Source: JAHJDR01 sp964609965
Lineage (GTDB): Bacteria; UBA10199; JADGCS01
Assembly: GCA_964609965.1 (NCBI GenBank)
Contig: CAZSTS010000001.1
Coordinates: forward strand, 1 to 64,000
Reading direction: 5' to 3'
DNA length: 64,000 nt
The position numbers and the translations under genes are program-made. Below the pieces are notes generated by a model. The model did not search any database. It was not told the DNA's origin and saw only the letters and a list, made by a program, of their open reading frames with translations. Of this stretch, positions 1-7,262 are shown piece by piece (within the stretch, counting starts at the first letter, position 1; each line of letters begins with the position of its first letter).

Positions 1-15
1 TGAGACCCAGGGAAA

Positions 16-43
16 CCCCGGACCAGCGTAGCGCAGTCCGGGG
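16..43. repeat. GC-rich inverted repeat at window edge
   Basis: CCCCGGAC at 16-23 is matched perfectly by GTCCGGGG at 36-43 with a 12-nt loop. No T-run follows, so it does not look like an intrinsic terminator. It is much richer in GC than its surroundings. No gene could be supported upstream of it in the window. Confidence 0.55.
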
Positions 44-91
44 AGGACGTCATTGAACCAATTTATTGAGGATTGAATATGTCAAAAATCA

Positions 92-120
92 TTGATCTTA
101 GCTAAATAATTACATAAATT
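92..120 (+). promoter_or_regulatory. Candidate sigma-70 promoter of CBS gene
   Basis: TTGATC (92-97) and TAAATT (115-120) are separated by 17 nt. The predicted transcription start is about 30 nt before the ATG at 157. The region is AT-rich, so a chance match is possible. Confidence 0.4.
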
Positions 121-156
121 ATTTCTTTTGTATTTATTAAAAAAAGAGAGGGATTC

Positions 157-603
157 ATGAAAACTACTATTGGGCAAGTCTTAGAAGAAAAGGGCAATGA
201 AATTTACACAATTTCTCCAGAAGATACGGTTCAAAATGCATTAAAAAAGATGAGTGAAAAGGGAGTAGGGGCTCTCATGGTCATGCTCAATGACAAGATT
301 GTAGGTGTTTTTTCTGAGAGAGATTTTGCTCGTAAGGCCATTCTCAAAGATTTAGCTAATCCTTCAACAAAAGTAAGCCAAATGATGAGCCGTCAAGTGT
401 ATTACATGGATTCAAGCAGAACCATGATCGACTGCATGACACTCATGACCGAAAAACGTGTGCGTCATTTACCTGTAATCGAAAATGATGCCCCAGTAGG
501 GATCATTTCCATTGGTGATGTTGTCAATAGCATTATCAAAGATCAAAAATCAGAAATTCATGATTTAGAAAATTATATTACTGGTGGAGGGTATGGGGCG
601 TAG
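157..603 (+). CDS. CBS-domain pair protein
   Basis: This 148-aa protein consists almost entirely of two CBS domains, about residues 8-60 and 73-128. The second carries the typical KRVRHLPVIEND strand-turn, followed by GIISIGDVV. Stand-alone CBS pairs bind adenosine nucleotides and act as energy or redox sensors; the partner is unknown here. A GAGAGG Shine-Dalgarno sits 4-9 nt before the ATG. The gene is convergent with the hydrogenase operon, so a link to hydrogenase control is only positional inference. There is no signal peptide, so it is cytoplasmic. Confidence 0.85.
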   Translation: MKTTIGQVLEEKGNEIYTISPEDTVQNALKKMSEKGVGALMVMLNDKIVGVFSERDFARKAILKDLANPSTKVSQMMSRQVYYMDSSRTMIDCMTLMTEKRVRHLPVIENDAPVGIISIGDVVNSIIKDQKSEIHDLENYITGGGYGA

Positions 604-605
604 TA

Positions 606-640
606 GTGATGAGCAATGAGTTATGAGTTATGAGTAGGGG
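606..640 (+). repeat. 7-nt tandem array after CBS gene stop
   Basis: Starting 3 nt after the stop codon, five consecutive 7-nt units run GTGATGA, GCAATGA, GTTATGA, GTTATGA, GTAGGGG. The unit carries TGA, and a 7-nt period places it in all three frames. It belongs to the same class as the arrays at 1106, 5911, 5970, 16251, 19648, 33684 and 48262. Confidence 0.8.
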
Positions 641-658
641 CAGGTTTCAAACCTGCCC
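638..658. terminator. Bidirectional hairpin between convergent genes
   Basis: GGGCAGGTTT (638-647) and AAACCTGCCC (649-658) form a strong hairpin between the converging CBS gene and hoxW, followed by TTTATA. It resembles the GTAGGGGC palindromes elsewhere in the window, so it may be a repeat copy serving as a terminator. Confidence 0.55.
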
Positions 659-659
659 T

Positions 660-1097
660 TTATAATTCGAGTAATTTTGTTTGTAGAAATTCAAGAGCTT
701 TTTCAAGATTCTCTTTTCCTTTAGAAGTCAATTCTTCGCGCATTTCCCATTCATAGCCCTTAATATGGAGTAGGTAGGTTTTTGGGGATTTCTTGTATAT
801 CGATTCACAGAGATGAAGCACGTAGGCTGGTGATACAGCGTGCATTGTAAAAGAGACTTGGTCAGAGGGCGTGACCTCTGTGAATTTAAAATCTTCAATA
901 TCTTCCTTTGAAGCATCCACAAAGATCACTGTATCGTATTCAGCAATATTTGCCGCATCTTCAATATTGAGCTGGTAATTTGTATCACACTGTACGTTAT
1001 TGCCTATCGATTCCTGAATTCGATCGACAAACGCAGAACCCAGCCCATCATCTTGCCTGCCAGGATTACCGTATCCGTATATAAGTGTATTTCCCAT
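660..1097 (-). CDS. hoxW: [NiFe]-hydrogenase maturation protease HoxW-type
   Basis: This is an M52-family endopeptidase of 145 aa that trims the C-terminus of the large hydrogenase subunit after nickel insertion. The N-terminal motif GYGNPGRQDDGLG (residues 8-20), Asp61 in FVDAS and His86 in TMHAVSP match the family's nickel-sensing carboxylates and histidine. It is the last gene of the hox operon, 32 nt after hoxH, and its expected substrate is that subunit. No recognisable Shine-Dalgarno precedes the ATG because the gap holds a 7-nt repeat array. Specificity for HoxH is inferred from context. Confidence 0.88.
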   Translation of the reverse strand: MGNTLIYGYGNPGRQDDGLGSAFVDRIQESIGNNVQCDTNYQLNIEDAANIAEYDTVIFVDASKEDIEDFKFTEVTPSDQVSFTMHAVSPAYVLHLCESIYKKSPKTYLLHIKGYEWEMREELTSKGKENLEKALEFLQTKLLEL

Positions 1098-1105
1098 TTT
1101 AATTT

Positions 1106-1126
1106 CGCTAGACGCTAGACGCTAGA
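1106..1126 (-). repeat. 7-nt tandem array between hoxH and hoxW
   Basis: Three perfect CGCTAGA units fill most of the 32-nt gap between the hoxH stop and the hoxW start. CTAG is self-complementary, so TAG stops occur on both strands. Confidence 0.8.
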
Positions 1127-1129
1127 CTT

Positions 1130-2578
1130 TTATTTCATCTTCCTCTCAAGTAATACATCACTTGAATTAAACAGAGAAAATTCTAAAGGCATTTGCCCGA
1201 TTGCATGAGTTGCACAACTCAAGCAGGGGTCATAGGCTCTGATGGCTACCTCTACGGCATTCATCATGTCTTCTGTGATCTTCTTTTGACCTGTCATAAA
1301 ATCTTTTGCCACCTGGTTGACAGCTTCATTCATGGGCTGGTTGTTATTTGTTGTTGAAACAATGAGATTTGCCATTTCTATCTGGTCATCATCATTGATT
1401 TTGTAGTGATGAAAAAGCGTGCCTCTTGGGGCTTCCAAAAGACCAACACCTTCGCTTTGTTTTTCGCCTTTGGTTACTAATTCCCCAGTAAGGAGATCTG
1501 GATCGCCCAGAAGCTCTTTTATCATTTCGGCACTGTGTAGAATCTCGATAAGCCTGGCCCAATGCATGTGCATGGACATATTATTGACCTTGCCCTTAGT
1601 GTAGGCCTGAAAAATCTCGAATTCTTTTTGAGCGAGAGGTGAGGGTATAAAATCTGCGGTATTCATCCTGGCTAAAGGACCTACTGTGTACCAGCCCTTG
1701 TCCTTACCATACGCTTTGAGATAAGGGAACTTCATATAGGTCCAAGAACGGACCTCTTCACTGATGTATTTAATGTAATCCTGATAATCGACATCATGAA
1801 GGATTTTCTTTCCCTCTGAATCAACAGCACGCAACACACCATGATAAAGATCAAGCGCGCCATCTTTGCGTACAAGACTCATATGGCTTGAAGGAAAAGC
1901 ACTGAAACTGTCTATAAGATATTTGTTTTCTTTATGGAAGCCTTTGAAAAACTCGAGAGCGCCTAGAGACCACTCAATCATTTTGTCGATGTTCAAAGGA
2001 TCAGCCCCTTTGAGGAGTGAATCTTTGTCGATTTTTGAAAGGTGTTTATTGATGCCACCAGGAATAGCACCTGTTCCATGAATTTTTTTACCGGCTGTGG
2101 CCTTAATTACTTCTTGTCCGTATTTTCGCATCATCACAGCCTGAACAGCCAAGTCTTTGTGCTTGGACGCCACGCCAATCACATTGCGAATGGTAGGATC
2201 AGCATTAATGCCAAAAAGAAGATCAGGTGAAGCCAGATGAAAAAAGTGCAAGGCATGAGATTGAAAAATTTGCCCATAGTGCATCAATCGTCGCATTTTT
2301 TCACCCGTAGGTGTGAGGCCGTCTTGTCCTGCACCGACAATAACATCTAAAGCCTTGGCAGCAGCAAGATGATGGCTGACTGGACAGATTCCACAAAGGC
2401 GTTGAACGAGAACAGGGGCTTCCCAATAGGGACGTCCTTGGATAAATCTTTCAAATCCTCTGAATTCGACTATGTGCAGCCTTGTTTGTGTGACCTGACC
2501 ATCATCATCAAGATGGATGGTAACTTTTCCATGGCCTTCAACGCGAGTAACAGGTTCTATTGTAATTTTTTGTGCCAC
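1130..2578 (-). CDS. hoxH: NAD-linked [NiFe] hydrogenase large subunit HoxH
   Basis: This is the catalytic subunit of 482 aa that carries the Ni-Fe(CN)2CO centre. The N-terminal pair lies in RLCGICPVSHH (Cys62, Cys65) and the C-terminal pair in DPCLSCATH (Cys452, Cys455, His458). Exactly 24 residues follow His458; this tail would be removed by the protease encoded next door. Length, motifs and the hoxFUYH order identify group 3d (bidirectional, cytoplasmic) rather than a membrane uptake enzyme. A GAGG Shine-Dalgarno is just upstream of the ATG. It is cotranscribed with hoxY, with 29 nt between them. Confidence 0.95.
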   Translation of the reverse strand: MAQKITIEPVTRVEGHGKVTIHLDDDGQVTQTRLHIVEFRGFERFIQGRPYWEAPVLVQRLCGICPVSHHLAAAKALDVIVGAGQDGLTPTGEKMRRLMHYGQIFQSHALHFFHLASPDLLFGINADPTIRNVIGVASKHKDLAVQAVMMRKYGQEVIKATAGKKIHGTGAIPGGINKHLSKIDKDSLLKGADPLNIDKMIEWSLGALEFFKGFHKENKYLIDSFSAFPSSHMSLVRKDGALDLYHGVLRAVDSEGKKILHDVDYQDYIKYISEEVRSWTYMKFPYLKAYGKDKGWYTVGPLARMNTADFIPSPLAQKEFEIFQAYTKGKVNNMSMHMHWARLIEILHSAEMIKELLGDPDLLTGELVTKGEKQSEGVGLLEAPRGTLFHHYKINDDDQIEMANLIVSTTNNNQPMNEAVNQVAKDFMTGQKKITEDMMNAVEVAIRAYDPCLSCATHAIGQMPLEFSLFNSSDVLLERKMK

Positions 2579-2607
2579 AAATAACTCCTCTAAATATATT
2601 TATCCTA

Positions 2608-3156
2608 CTAATCGTATTTTAAAAGTTCGTACGGAATATTAATTTCATTTCCTTTAATCAGGGCTACCAGAGCCTCCCAAATCAAATCAGCGCTTGGAGG
2701 GCAGCCTGTGAGGAAGTAATCTATTTTTACGATTTCGTGACAAGGGTATACCTTATCTAAAATCATGGGAATTTCATCGTCATTAGGAATAATTTTATCT
2801 GGATTGTCATCAACAGTAGGGCAGTTCAGATAGGCTTCTTCAAGGCATTCTTTAATTGGAATGCCATTTCTGAGAGCTGGAAGACCGCCCATGATAGCAC
2901 ATTCTCCAAGAGAAATGAGAATTTTACAGTTTTTGCGAAAGGCTTTGAGGTTTTCTACATTTTCACTATTGCAGCAACCACCTTCAATGATTCCAATATC
3001 ACATTGCTTAGTAAATGTTTTAATGTCGTTAATAGGAGATTTGTTGAATTCAATTAATTCAATAAGGTCAAGAATGCGCTCATCGATGTCTAAGATGGAC
3101 ATGTGACAGCCAAAACAACCAGCGAGTGAAGCCGTAGCAACAATTGGTTTTGCCAT
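2608..3156 (-). CDS. hoxY: NAD-linked hydrogenase small subunit HoxY
   Basis: This is the small hydrogenase subunit of about 182 aa that carries the proximal 4Fe-4S cluster next to the Ni-Fe site. GCFGCHMS near the N-terminus (Cys14, Cys17), GECAIMGG and TGCPPSA supply conserved cluster residues. The start was set at 3156 (MAKPIVATASL), not 3195. That ATG follows the hoxU stop by one base, has GGAAGAG upstream, and the longer start would add a basic tail absent from the family. It has no twin-arginine signal, as expected for a cytoplasmic group 3d enzyme. Confidence 0.92.
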   Translation of the reverse strand: MAKPIVATASLAGCFGCHMSILDIDERILDLIELIEFNKSPINDIKTFTKQCDIGIIEGGCCNSENVENLKAFRKNCKILISLGECAIMGGLPALRNGIPIKECLEEAYLNCPTVDDNPDKIIPNDDEIPMILDKVYPCHEIVKIDYFLTGCPPSADLIWEALVALIKGNEINIPYELLKYD

Positions 3157-3157
3157 A

Positions 3158-3874
3158 TTAGCTCTCTTCCTTTTTAAGTGTGGTTTCAATTTCATTGCCG
3201 ATAGGTTTTTTGTCGTATTTGCGATCTCCTATTGGCACATCAAATCCTTTTTCTTTTTTGAGTAAAGCTCCTACAGGGCATGAGTCCATGGCTTTTTGTG
3301 CGAGTTCATTGGTAAGTTTATGGGCTAGTTTGGAATCGATGCTGATTTCGATTTGATGACCTCTTTTGCTATAGGCAAAAATGTTTTTGCCATCTTTATC
3401 TTGTATAGCTCTGATGCAGCGTTTACATAGGATGCAACGGTTATGATCTTTGATAAGTTTTGGGTAAGAGGCGTCTACGTTTCGAACAGGAAATTGATAG
3501 GGAAAACGAGGCACGATCATTTGAAAGCGATAACCTAATGCTTGTAATTCACAATTACCGCTTTTTTCGCAGCTAGGGCAAAAATGATTTCCTTCAACAA
3601 AAAGGACCTCGACAACGGCTTTTCTAAATTCATTAAGGTCATCAGTGTCATTTTCGATTTGCATATTGTCAGTGACAGGTGTTGTGCACGCAGTCATGAG
3701 TCGTCCATTAACTCTTACATTGCAAATACGGCATGAACCCCTGGGTTTAATGCCATCCATGTTGCAGAGGGTTGGGATGTAAACACCATTATCTGCAGCA
3801 GCTTCTACAAGGTATTGACCAGGCTTAGCCTGACATTCTTTACCATCAATTGTGAATTTTATTTTTTTACTCAT
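3158..3874 (-). CDS. hoxU: Hydrogenase diaphorase subunit HoxU
   Basis: This 238-aa iron-sulfur subunit passes electrons between the HoxYH hydrogenase half and HoxF. The N-terminal 2Fe-2S ferredoxin fold shows PRGSCRICNV and TACTTP. It is followed by the NuoG-like HFCPSCEKSGNCELQ cluster motif and a CILCKRCIRA 4Fe-4S motif, with a late Cys in DSCPVGAL. It is homologous to the N-terminus of NuoG. It lies 6 nt after hoxF and 1 nt before hoxY, so translational coupling is likely. Confidence 0.93.
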   Translation of the reverse strand: MSKKIKFTIDGKECQAKPGQYLVEAAADNGVYIPTLCNMDGIKPRGSCRICNVRVNGRLMTACTTPVTDNMQIENDTDDLNEFRKAVVEVLFVEGNHFCPSCEKSGNCELQALGYRFQMIVPRFPYQFPVRNVDASYPKLIKDHNRCILCKRCIRAIQDKDGKNIFAYSKRGHQIEISIDSKLAHKLTNELAQKAMDSCPVGALLKKEKGFDVPIGDRKYDKKPIGNEIETTLKKEES

Positions 3875-3880
3875 AATAAT

Positions 3881-5674
3881 TTATTTAGGTATTCTTCCAC
3901 TTGCTTGACAGGATTCTTTGACAGCGTTTTTAAGATCAAAACTGCTATCAAAATCTTTGTCTTCTTGAATTAAGCTTTCGTAGAGATGGCGAAAGTTTTT
4001 GAGTGATCTGATAATTGGGTTTATGGCAGTGTGACCAAGTCCACAGCGATTAGCGAGCATCCAGGGAGCCCAGTCTTCTATGTCTTCAATGTCTTGTAGA
4101 ACACCATTTCCTTCGAGGATTTTTAATAGTTTAGCTTTAAACTGAATTGTAAGGGCGCGACAAGGAACACAGGAACCACAAGATTCCTCAATAAAAAAGT
4201 CCATAAAGCCGAGGACAATATCTCTTAAAAGATCGCGTTCAGGTCCGATAATAACAAGAGAGCCTCCTGTTGAGAGATCTTCGTAACTGAGTGTGCGGTT
4301 AAATTTATTAGGAGCTATAAGGGTTCCAGAGGGGCCTCCTACTTGGACTGCCTGAACATTTTTTGCGCCAATCATTTTCAAGATTTCATTTACAGTAAAT
4401 CCCCATTCAACTTCGTAGATTCCTGGGATGGGGCAATCACCAGAGATGCTGAGAACTTTTGTGCCAGAAGATTTTTTTGTGCCAAAGGATCGATACCAAG
4501 TAGCTCCATTGAGAATAACTTTTGTAACAGAGCAAAGGGTTTCGACATTATTCACAACTGTCGGGCAATTGAGGTAGCCACTTTCAACAGGAAAGGGAGG
4601 GCGGTCACGGGGCTCTCCGCGTTTTCCTTCGGCAGATTCAATGAGGGCTGATTCTTCGCCACAGACATAAGCTCCAGCGCCAAATTGAATGCGGATGTCA
4701 AAATTAAACCCTTTTTTCCCTAAGATGTTTTTGCCAAGGTATTTGTTTTTGCGTGCTTCTTCTAAAATGCTTTCAAGAAAACCTTGAAGGTATTTGTACT
4801 CGTGTCTGATGTAAAGAATGCCTTTGGTTGCTCCAATGGCGTAGCCAGCAATAACCATGCCTTCGAACATAAGTCGTGGTCTTTCGGTGAGGAGTACTCG
4901 GTCTTTAAATGTGCCGGGTTCACCTTCGTCCGCATTGCAAAAAATATATTTTTCTTTTCCTTTGGCTTTGCGACAGAGTTCCCATTTGAGGCCTGTTGGA
5001 AAACCAGCTCCTCCTCGACCTCTGATGCTCGAGAACTTAATTTCTTTGATAACTTCATCGGGCTTCATTTTGATAACAGATTTAATAGCTGAGCCGATTT
5101 CGTATTTTTTATCGAGCACAGGGCCAATTTTTCGAATATTATTATTCACCATCGCGTTGATGAGAGGGTGGCTGTTTTTGCTATCGCCAGATCCTTCGAC
5201 AACAATGTCTTCGAGTTTCTTTCCAACTTTAATATCATTAATAATTTCTTTGGCACGAAAAGGTGTGAGTTTAGTAAAAGGGATATTATTGATAAGAGCT
5301 GCTGGTTCTTGGTCACTCATTCCAATACAGGATGTTTTGTAAAGACCGATAAAACCATTAGGACCCAATTGCCCAAATTCACAGCCAACAGCTTCTTCAA
5401 ATGCTTTTGCCACTTCATCACTGCCCATCATTTTAGCAACAACACTATCATTGAGATAAATTGTAAATTTGCCACGGTCTTTTTTTGAAAAGAAATGATA
5501 GAAAGACAGGGTTTGTTCAATATCAGCCTGTGAAATATTGAGGCGATCGGCAATAAATGAACAGACTTCGTTTGTAACACAGCTGTATTCTGATTGAATA
5601 TCAATGAGGATGTCCATGAGGCGCGTTTTATCGTTTTTATATTTACTTAACGTGTTTTTCAGGAATTTATTCAT
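3881..5674 (-). CDS. hoxF: Hydrogenase diaphorase subunit HoxF (NuoE-NuoF fusion)
   Basis: This 597-aa protein is the NAD(H)-oxidoreducing flavoprotein, with a NuoE-like domain (about 1-160) fused to a NuoF-like domain. GRGGAGFPTG, NADEGEPGTFKDR and GAGAYVCGEESALI form the FMN and NAD site, and ESCGSCVPCR with the later RCGLGHT Cys binds a 4Fe-4S cluster. The NuoE-like part lacks the usual four-Cys 2Fe-2S pattern: only Cys98 and Cys116 are nearby, so that cluster is probably absent. It is the first gene of hoxFUYH-hoxW. No hoxE or hyp genes are in the window. A long inverted repeat lies directly upstream. Confidence 0.94.
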   Translation of the reverse strand: MNKFLKNTLSKYKNDKTRLMDILIDIQSEYSCVTNEVCSFIADRLNISQADIEQTLSFYHFFSKKDRGKFTIYLNDSVVAKMMGSDEVAKAFEEAVGCEFGQLGPNGFIGLYKTSCIGMSDQEPAALINNIPFTKLTPFRAKEIINDIKVGKKLEDIVVEGSGDSKNSHPLINAMVNNNIRKIGPVLDKKYEIGSAIKSVIKMKPDEVIKEIKFSSIRGRGGAGFPTGLKWELCRKAKGKEKYIFCNADEGEPGTFKDRVLLTERPRLMFEGMVIAGYAIGATKGILYIRHEYKYLQGFLESILEEARKNKYLGKNILGKKGFNFDIRIQFGAGAYVCGEESALIESAEGKRGEPRDRPPFPVESGYLNCPTVVNNVETLCSVTKVILNGATWYRSFGTKKSSGTKVLSISGDCPIPGIYEVEWGFTVNEILKMIGAKNVQAVQVGGPSGTLIAPNKFNRTLSYEDLSTGGSLVIIGPERDLLRDIVLGFMDFFIEESCGSCVPCRALTIQFKAKLLKILEGNGVLQDIEDIEDWAPWMLANRCGLGHTAINPIIRSLKNFRHLYESLIQEDKDFDSSFDLKNAVKESCQASGRIPK

Positions 5675-5683
5675 AATGGATTC

Positions 5684-5745
5684 ACCCCGTTAGAACAATT
5701 TGGAGAGTGACCAGGCGCTTTTCTCATAAATTGCTCTAACGGGGT
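5684..5745. repeat. 18-bp-arm inverted repeat at the hoxF 5' end
   Basis: Arm 5684-5701 (ACCCCGTTAGAACAATTT) pairs with 5728-5745 at 17 of 18 positions around a 26-nt loop. On the hoxF strand the arm nearest the gene contains GGGGTG, the only Shine-Dalgarno-like stretch, about 9 nt before the ATG. The hairpin could therefore mask the hoxF start. It may also be a mobile palindromic repeat. Confidence 0.75.
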
Positions 5746-5910
5746 TCACCTATGCTTGTGTTTCTATACCTAGCACCTCGATTCCAAACTAAAAGGCATG
5801 TTAATATGTTACTCGGTGCAGGCACCTACAAAAGTGATATTATAACCGAATGACTATAATATCAGAGAGATATATTATCTTTTTTGTCTCGTAGTTTCAA
5901 TAAGACAATT

Positions 5911-5938
5911 GTCATGAGTGATGAGTGATGAGTGATGA
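5911..5938 (+). repeat. 7-nt tandem array, ATGAGTG type
   Basis: GTCATGA is followed by three perfect GTGATGA units. It has the same unit type as the array at 606 and, inverted, the one at 19676. Confidence 0.8.
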
Positions 5939-5969
5939 GAGCAGATTCTAAGTGCCAGGTACATGATGT

Positions 5970-6004
5970 CAGATACTAGCTACCAGATGCTAGATGCTTG
6001 ATGG
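5970..6004 (+). repeat. 7-nt tandem array, GATGCTA type
   Basis: Five 7-nt units are CAGATAC, TAGCTAC, CAGATGC, TAGATGC and TTGATGG. The period is 7 but the unit differs from the array 30 nt upstream. Confidence 0.75.
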
Positions 6005-6036
6005 AGGATAGGACAGGAGTAAACAAATCCACTCAT

Positions 6037-6057
6037 CTATTATCATATTGATAATAG
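6037..6057. promoter_or_regulatory. Perfect palindrome, possible operator
   Basis: CTATTATCA-TAT-TGATAATAG has 9-bp perfect arms with a 3-nt spacer, which fits a dimeric helix-turn-helix binding site. It lies between hoxF and the sigma-54-driven operon, so either could be the target. Confidence 0.4.
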
Positions 6058-6060
6058 GGT

Positions 6061-6093
6061 GTCTCAGTCCCCCAGAAATCCCAATAATGAGAC
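6061..6093. promoter_or_regulatory. Candidate sigma-54 activator site (UAS)
   Basis: GTCTCA (6061-6066) and TGAGAC (6088-6093) are inverted with 21 nt between them, about 115-150 bp upstream of the sigma-54 promoter. A similar pair with 23 nt between (54833-54867) lies upstream of the promoter at 54953, and TGAGAC also precedes the one at 56591. Confidence 0.45.
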
Positions 6094-6207
6094 TCGAACA
6101 CCCATTAAAGCTGACATGGGATATGAAATAAATGAAGCAAAAACCGGAAAAGACAATGATATCAATTAGATATGAAAGTTTCGATTTTTTTTAAAATTCT
6201 CCAAAGT

Positions 6208-6223
6208 TGGCAGGGCAATTGCA
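6208..6223 (+). promoter_or_regulatory. Sigma-54 promoter (-24/-12)
   Basis: TGGCAGGGCAATTGCA matches the TGGCAYR-N4-TTGCW consensus, with GG and GC exactly 12 nt apart in register. The start site would be near 6234, about 29 nt before the ATG at 6263. Confidence 0.8.
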
Positions 6224-6262
6224 TACATAGATAGAGAGAATCAAAAAGCAAAAGGAGTAGTT

Positions 6263-6610
6263 ATGAAAAAGCAAAATCTACAAACAGTTCAAAGAGAAGA
6301 CAGTTTAGAAGATAAATTAGAGCAGGTTGATAATGAGTTTAAGGACTTCCTAGCTAGTCTATCTTATAAAAGAGAATTTGGACCTGATAAATTAAGAACA
6401 TTCAGTCCTTTAGATGCTGTTGCAGATTTTGAACAATATGGCATCCAGTCAGTTCGCGAAGTAACTCGTGAAGAGATGTTAGAGCAAGATGCTGGTATTA
6501 ATAAACTTTTGGCTAATATGCTTGATCAGTGTCAACCAGGTGCTTTGAGCGAAGAAGATGTAAAGCAGATTACTGGAATTAATGGACGCGAAGTTCATGC
6601 AGGACTTTAA
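6263..6610 (+). CDS. Unknown 115-aa protein, sigma-54 controlled
   Basis: I do not recognise this family. The 115-aa product has no signal peptide or membrane segment. It is Glu/Asp/Gln-rich and looks helical, with charged stretches near residues 8-35 and a C-terminal part containing EEDVKQITGINGREV. The ATG has AAAGGAG 6 nt upstream. It is the first gene of a two-gene operon behind the sigma-54 promoter at 6208. The next gene begins 58 nt later and a strong terminator closes the operon. The function is likely conditional, given the promoter type. Confidence 0.75.
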   Translation: MKKQNLQTVQREDSLEDKLEQVDNEFKDFLASLSYKREFGPDKLRTFSPLDAVADFEQYGIQSVREVTREEMLEQDAGINKLLANMLDQCQPGALSEEDVKQITGINGREVHAGL

Positions 6611-6668
6611 AAAAGGGGTCAACTAGAGTATAATATTTAATTAATGTAAACTGTAATGAGAGGTATCT

Positions 6669-7154
6669 ATGGCAGGCGAAATTGTAATTCCAAAATTTGA
6701 AGTAAGTATAACAACCCCAAGTAATAAAGAAGCTTCAGCAGATGTCGCATTAGACAAAAATGGTAAAAAAGCGCTTTCTGGAGTTGTAACTCCTGGTGAA
6801 AATTATGCAAAAGCGGATCCAAAGCAAGAATATACAAAACCAACACTTAGAGCGAGCTTACATGGTACCTCGCCTCTGAAAGCAGAATCTGCTGTAGCTA
6901 AAAATGAATCAAAAACCTATGGAGAGATGACTCTCATTTGTGATCTTGGAACTGTGGAATGTAATTTAGAAACAGCTGGAATAGGCGTTGCAGCAGCAGA
7001 AGGTGATGCTGTTACTGAAGTAGAAGAAATTTCAGTAGAAGCTATGAAGGAGCAGTTTACTATTACTCAGTTTGTGGATAGAATGGCTGATGCAGGAAAT
7101 GAAAGCTTGGATGCATTAGCAGACTTAGAAGATTCAGAAGATGAGATAGTATAA
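6669..7154 (+). CDS. Unknown 161-aa acidic protein
   Basis: I do not recognise this family. The 161-aa product is acidic, with an Ala/Glu-rich C-terminus (residues 110-161). The N-terminal half is Ser/Thr/Lys-rich and low in complexity. It contains a central CDLGTVECNL stretch with two cysteines. It lacks a Sec signal, a lipobox or a membrane helix. GAGAGG precedes the ATG. It is the second gene of the sigma-54 operon and is followed by an intrinsic terminator. Confidence 0.75.
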   Translation: MAGEIVIPKFEVSITTPSNKEASADVALDKNGKKALSGVVTPGENYAKADPKQEYTKPTLRASLHGTSPLKAESAVAKNESKTYGEMTLICDLGTVECNLETAGIGVAAAEGDAVTEVEEISVEAMKEQFTITQFVDRMADAGNESLDALADLEDSEDEIV

Positions 7155-7189
7155 GTTTAACGAGATTCAGCAATAAGAAAAGAATTCAA

Positions 7190-7216
7190 AGACAGGCCAA
7201 AAGCCTGTCTTTTTTT
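7190..7216 (+). terminator. Rho-independent terminator
   Basis: The stem AGACAGGC/GCCTGTCT (7190-7197 and 7203-7210) has a 5-nt loop and is followed by a T-run to 7216. It closes the 6263-7154 operon. Confidence 0.9.
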
Positions 7217-7227
7217 ATCTATTCTTC

Positions 7228-7259
7228 CATAGGTGCATAGGCGCTTAGGAGCCTAGGCG
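7228..7259. repeat. 8-nt tandem array downstream of pfk
   Basis: Four 8-nt units are CATAGGTG, CATAGGCG, CTTAGGAG and CCTAGGCG. They end 3 nt short of the pfk stop codon. The TAGG core is shared with the arrays at 36609, 40105 and 40160. Confidence 0.8.
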
Positions 7260-7262
7260 CGT

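Larger units (their letters stand above)
5675..6262. other. Divergent intergenic region, hoxF / unknown operon
   Basis: This 588-bp stretch contains no supported gene. It holds the hoxF-proximal inverted repeat (5684-5745), two 7-nt tandem arrays (5911-5938 and 5970-6004), a perfect 9-bp palindrome (6037-6057), a GTCTCA/TGAGAC pair (6061-6093) and a sigma-54 promoter (6208-6223). No clear sigma-70 promoter for hoxF was found. Confidence 0.7.

Noticed and set aside
606..640. CRISPR-like array
   Set aside because: The units are 7 nt and contiguous, without spacers. No cas genes are present.
1419..2584. Plus-strand reading frames inside hoxH
   Set aside because: They are antisense to a clearly conserved gene, without ribosome sites or recognisable products. 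The same holds for antisense frames in hoxF, dnaK, the ABC-F gene and others.
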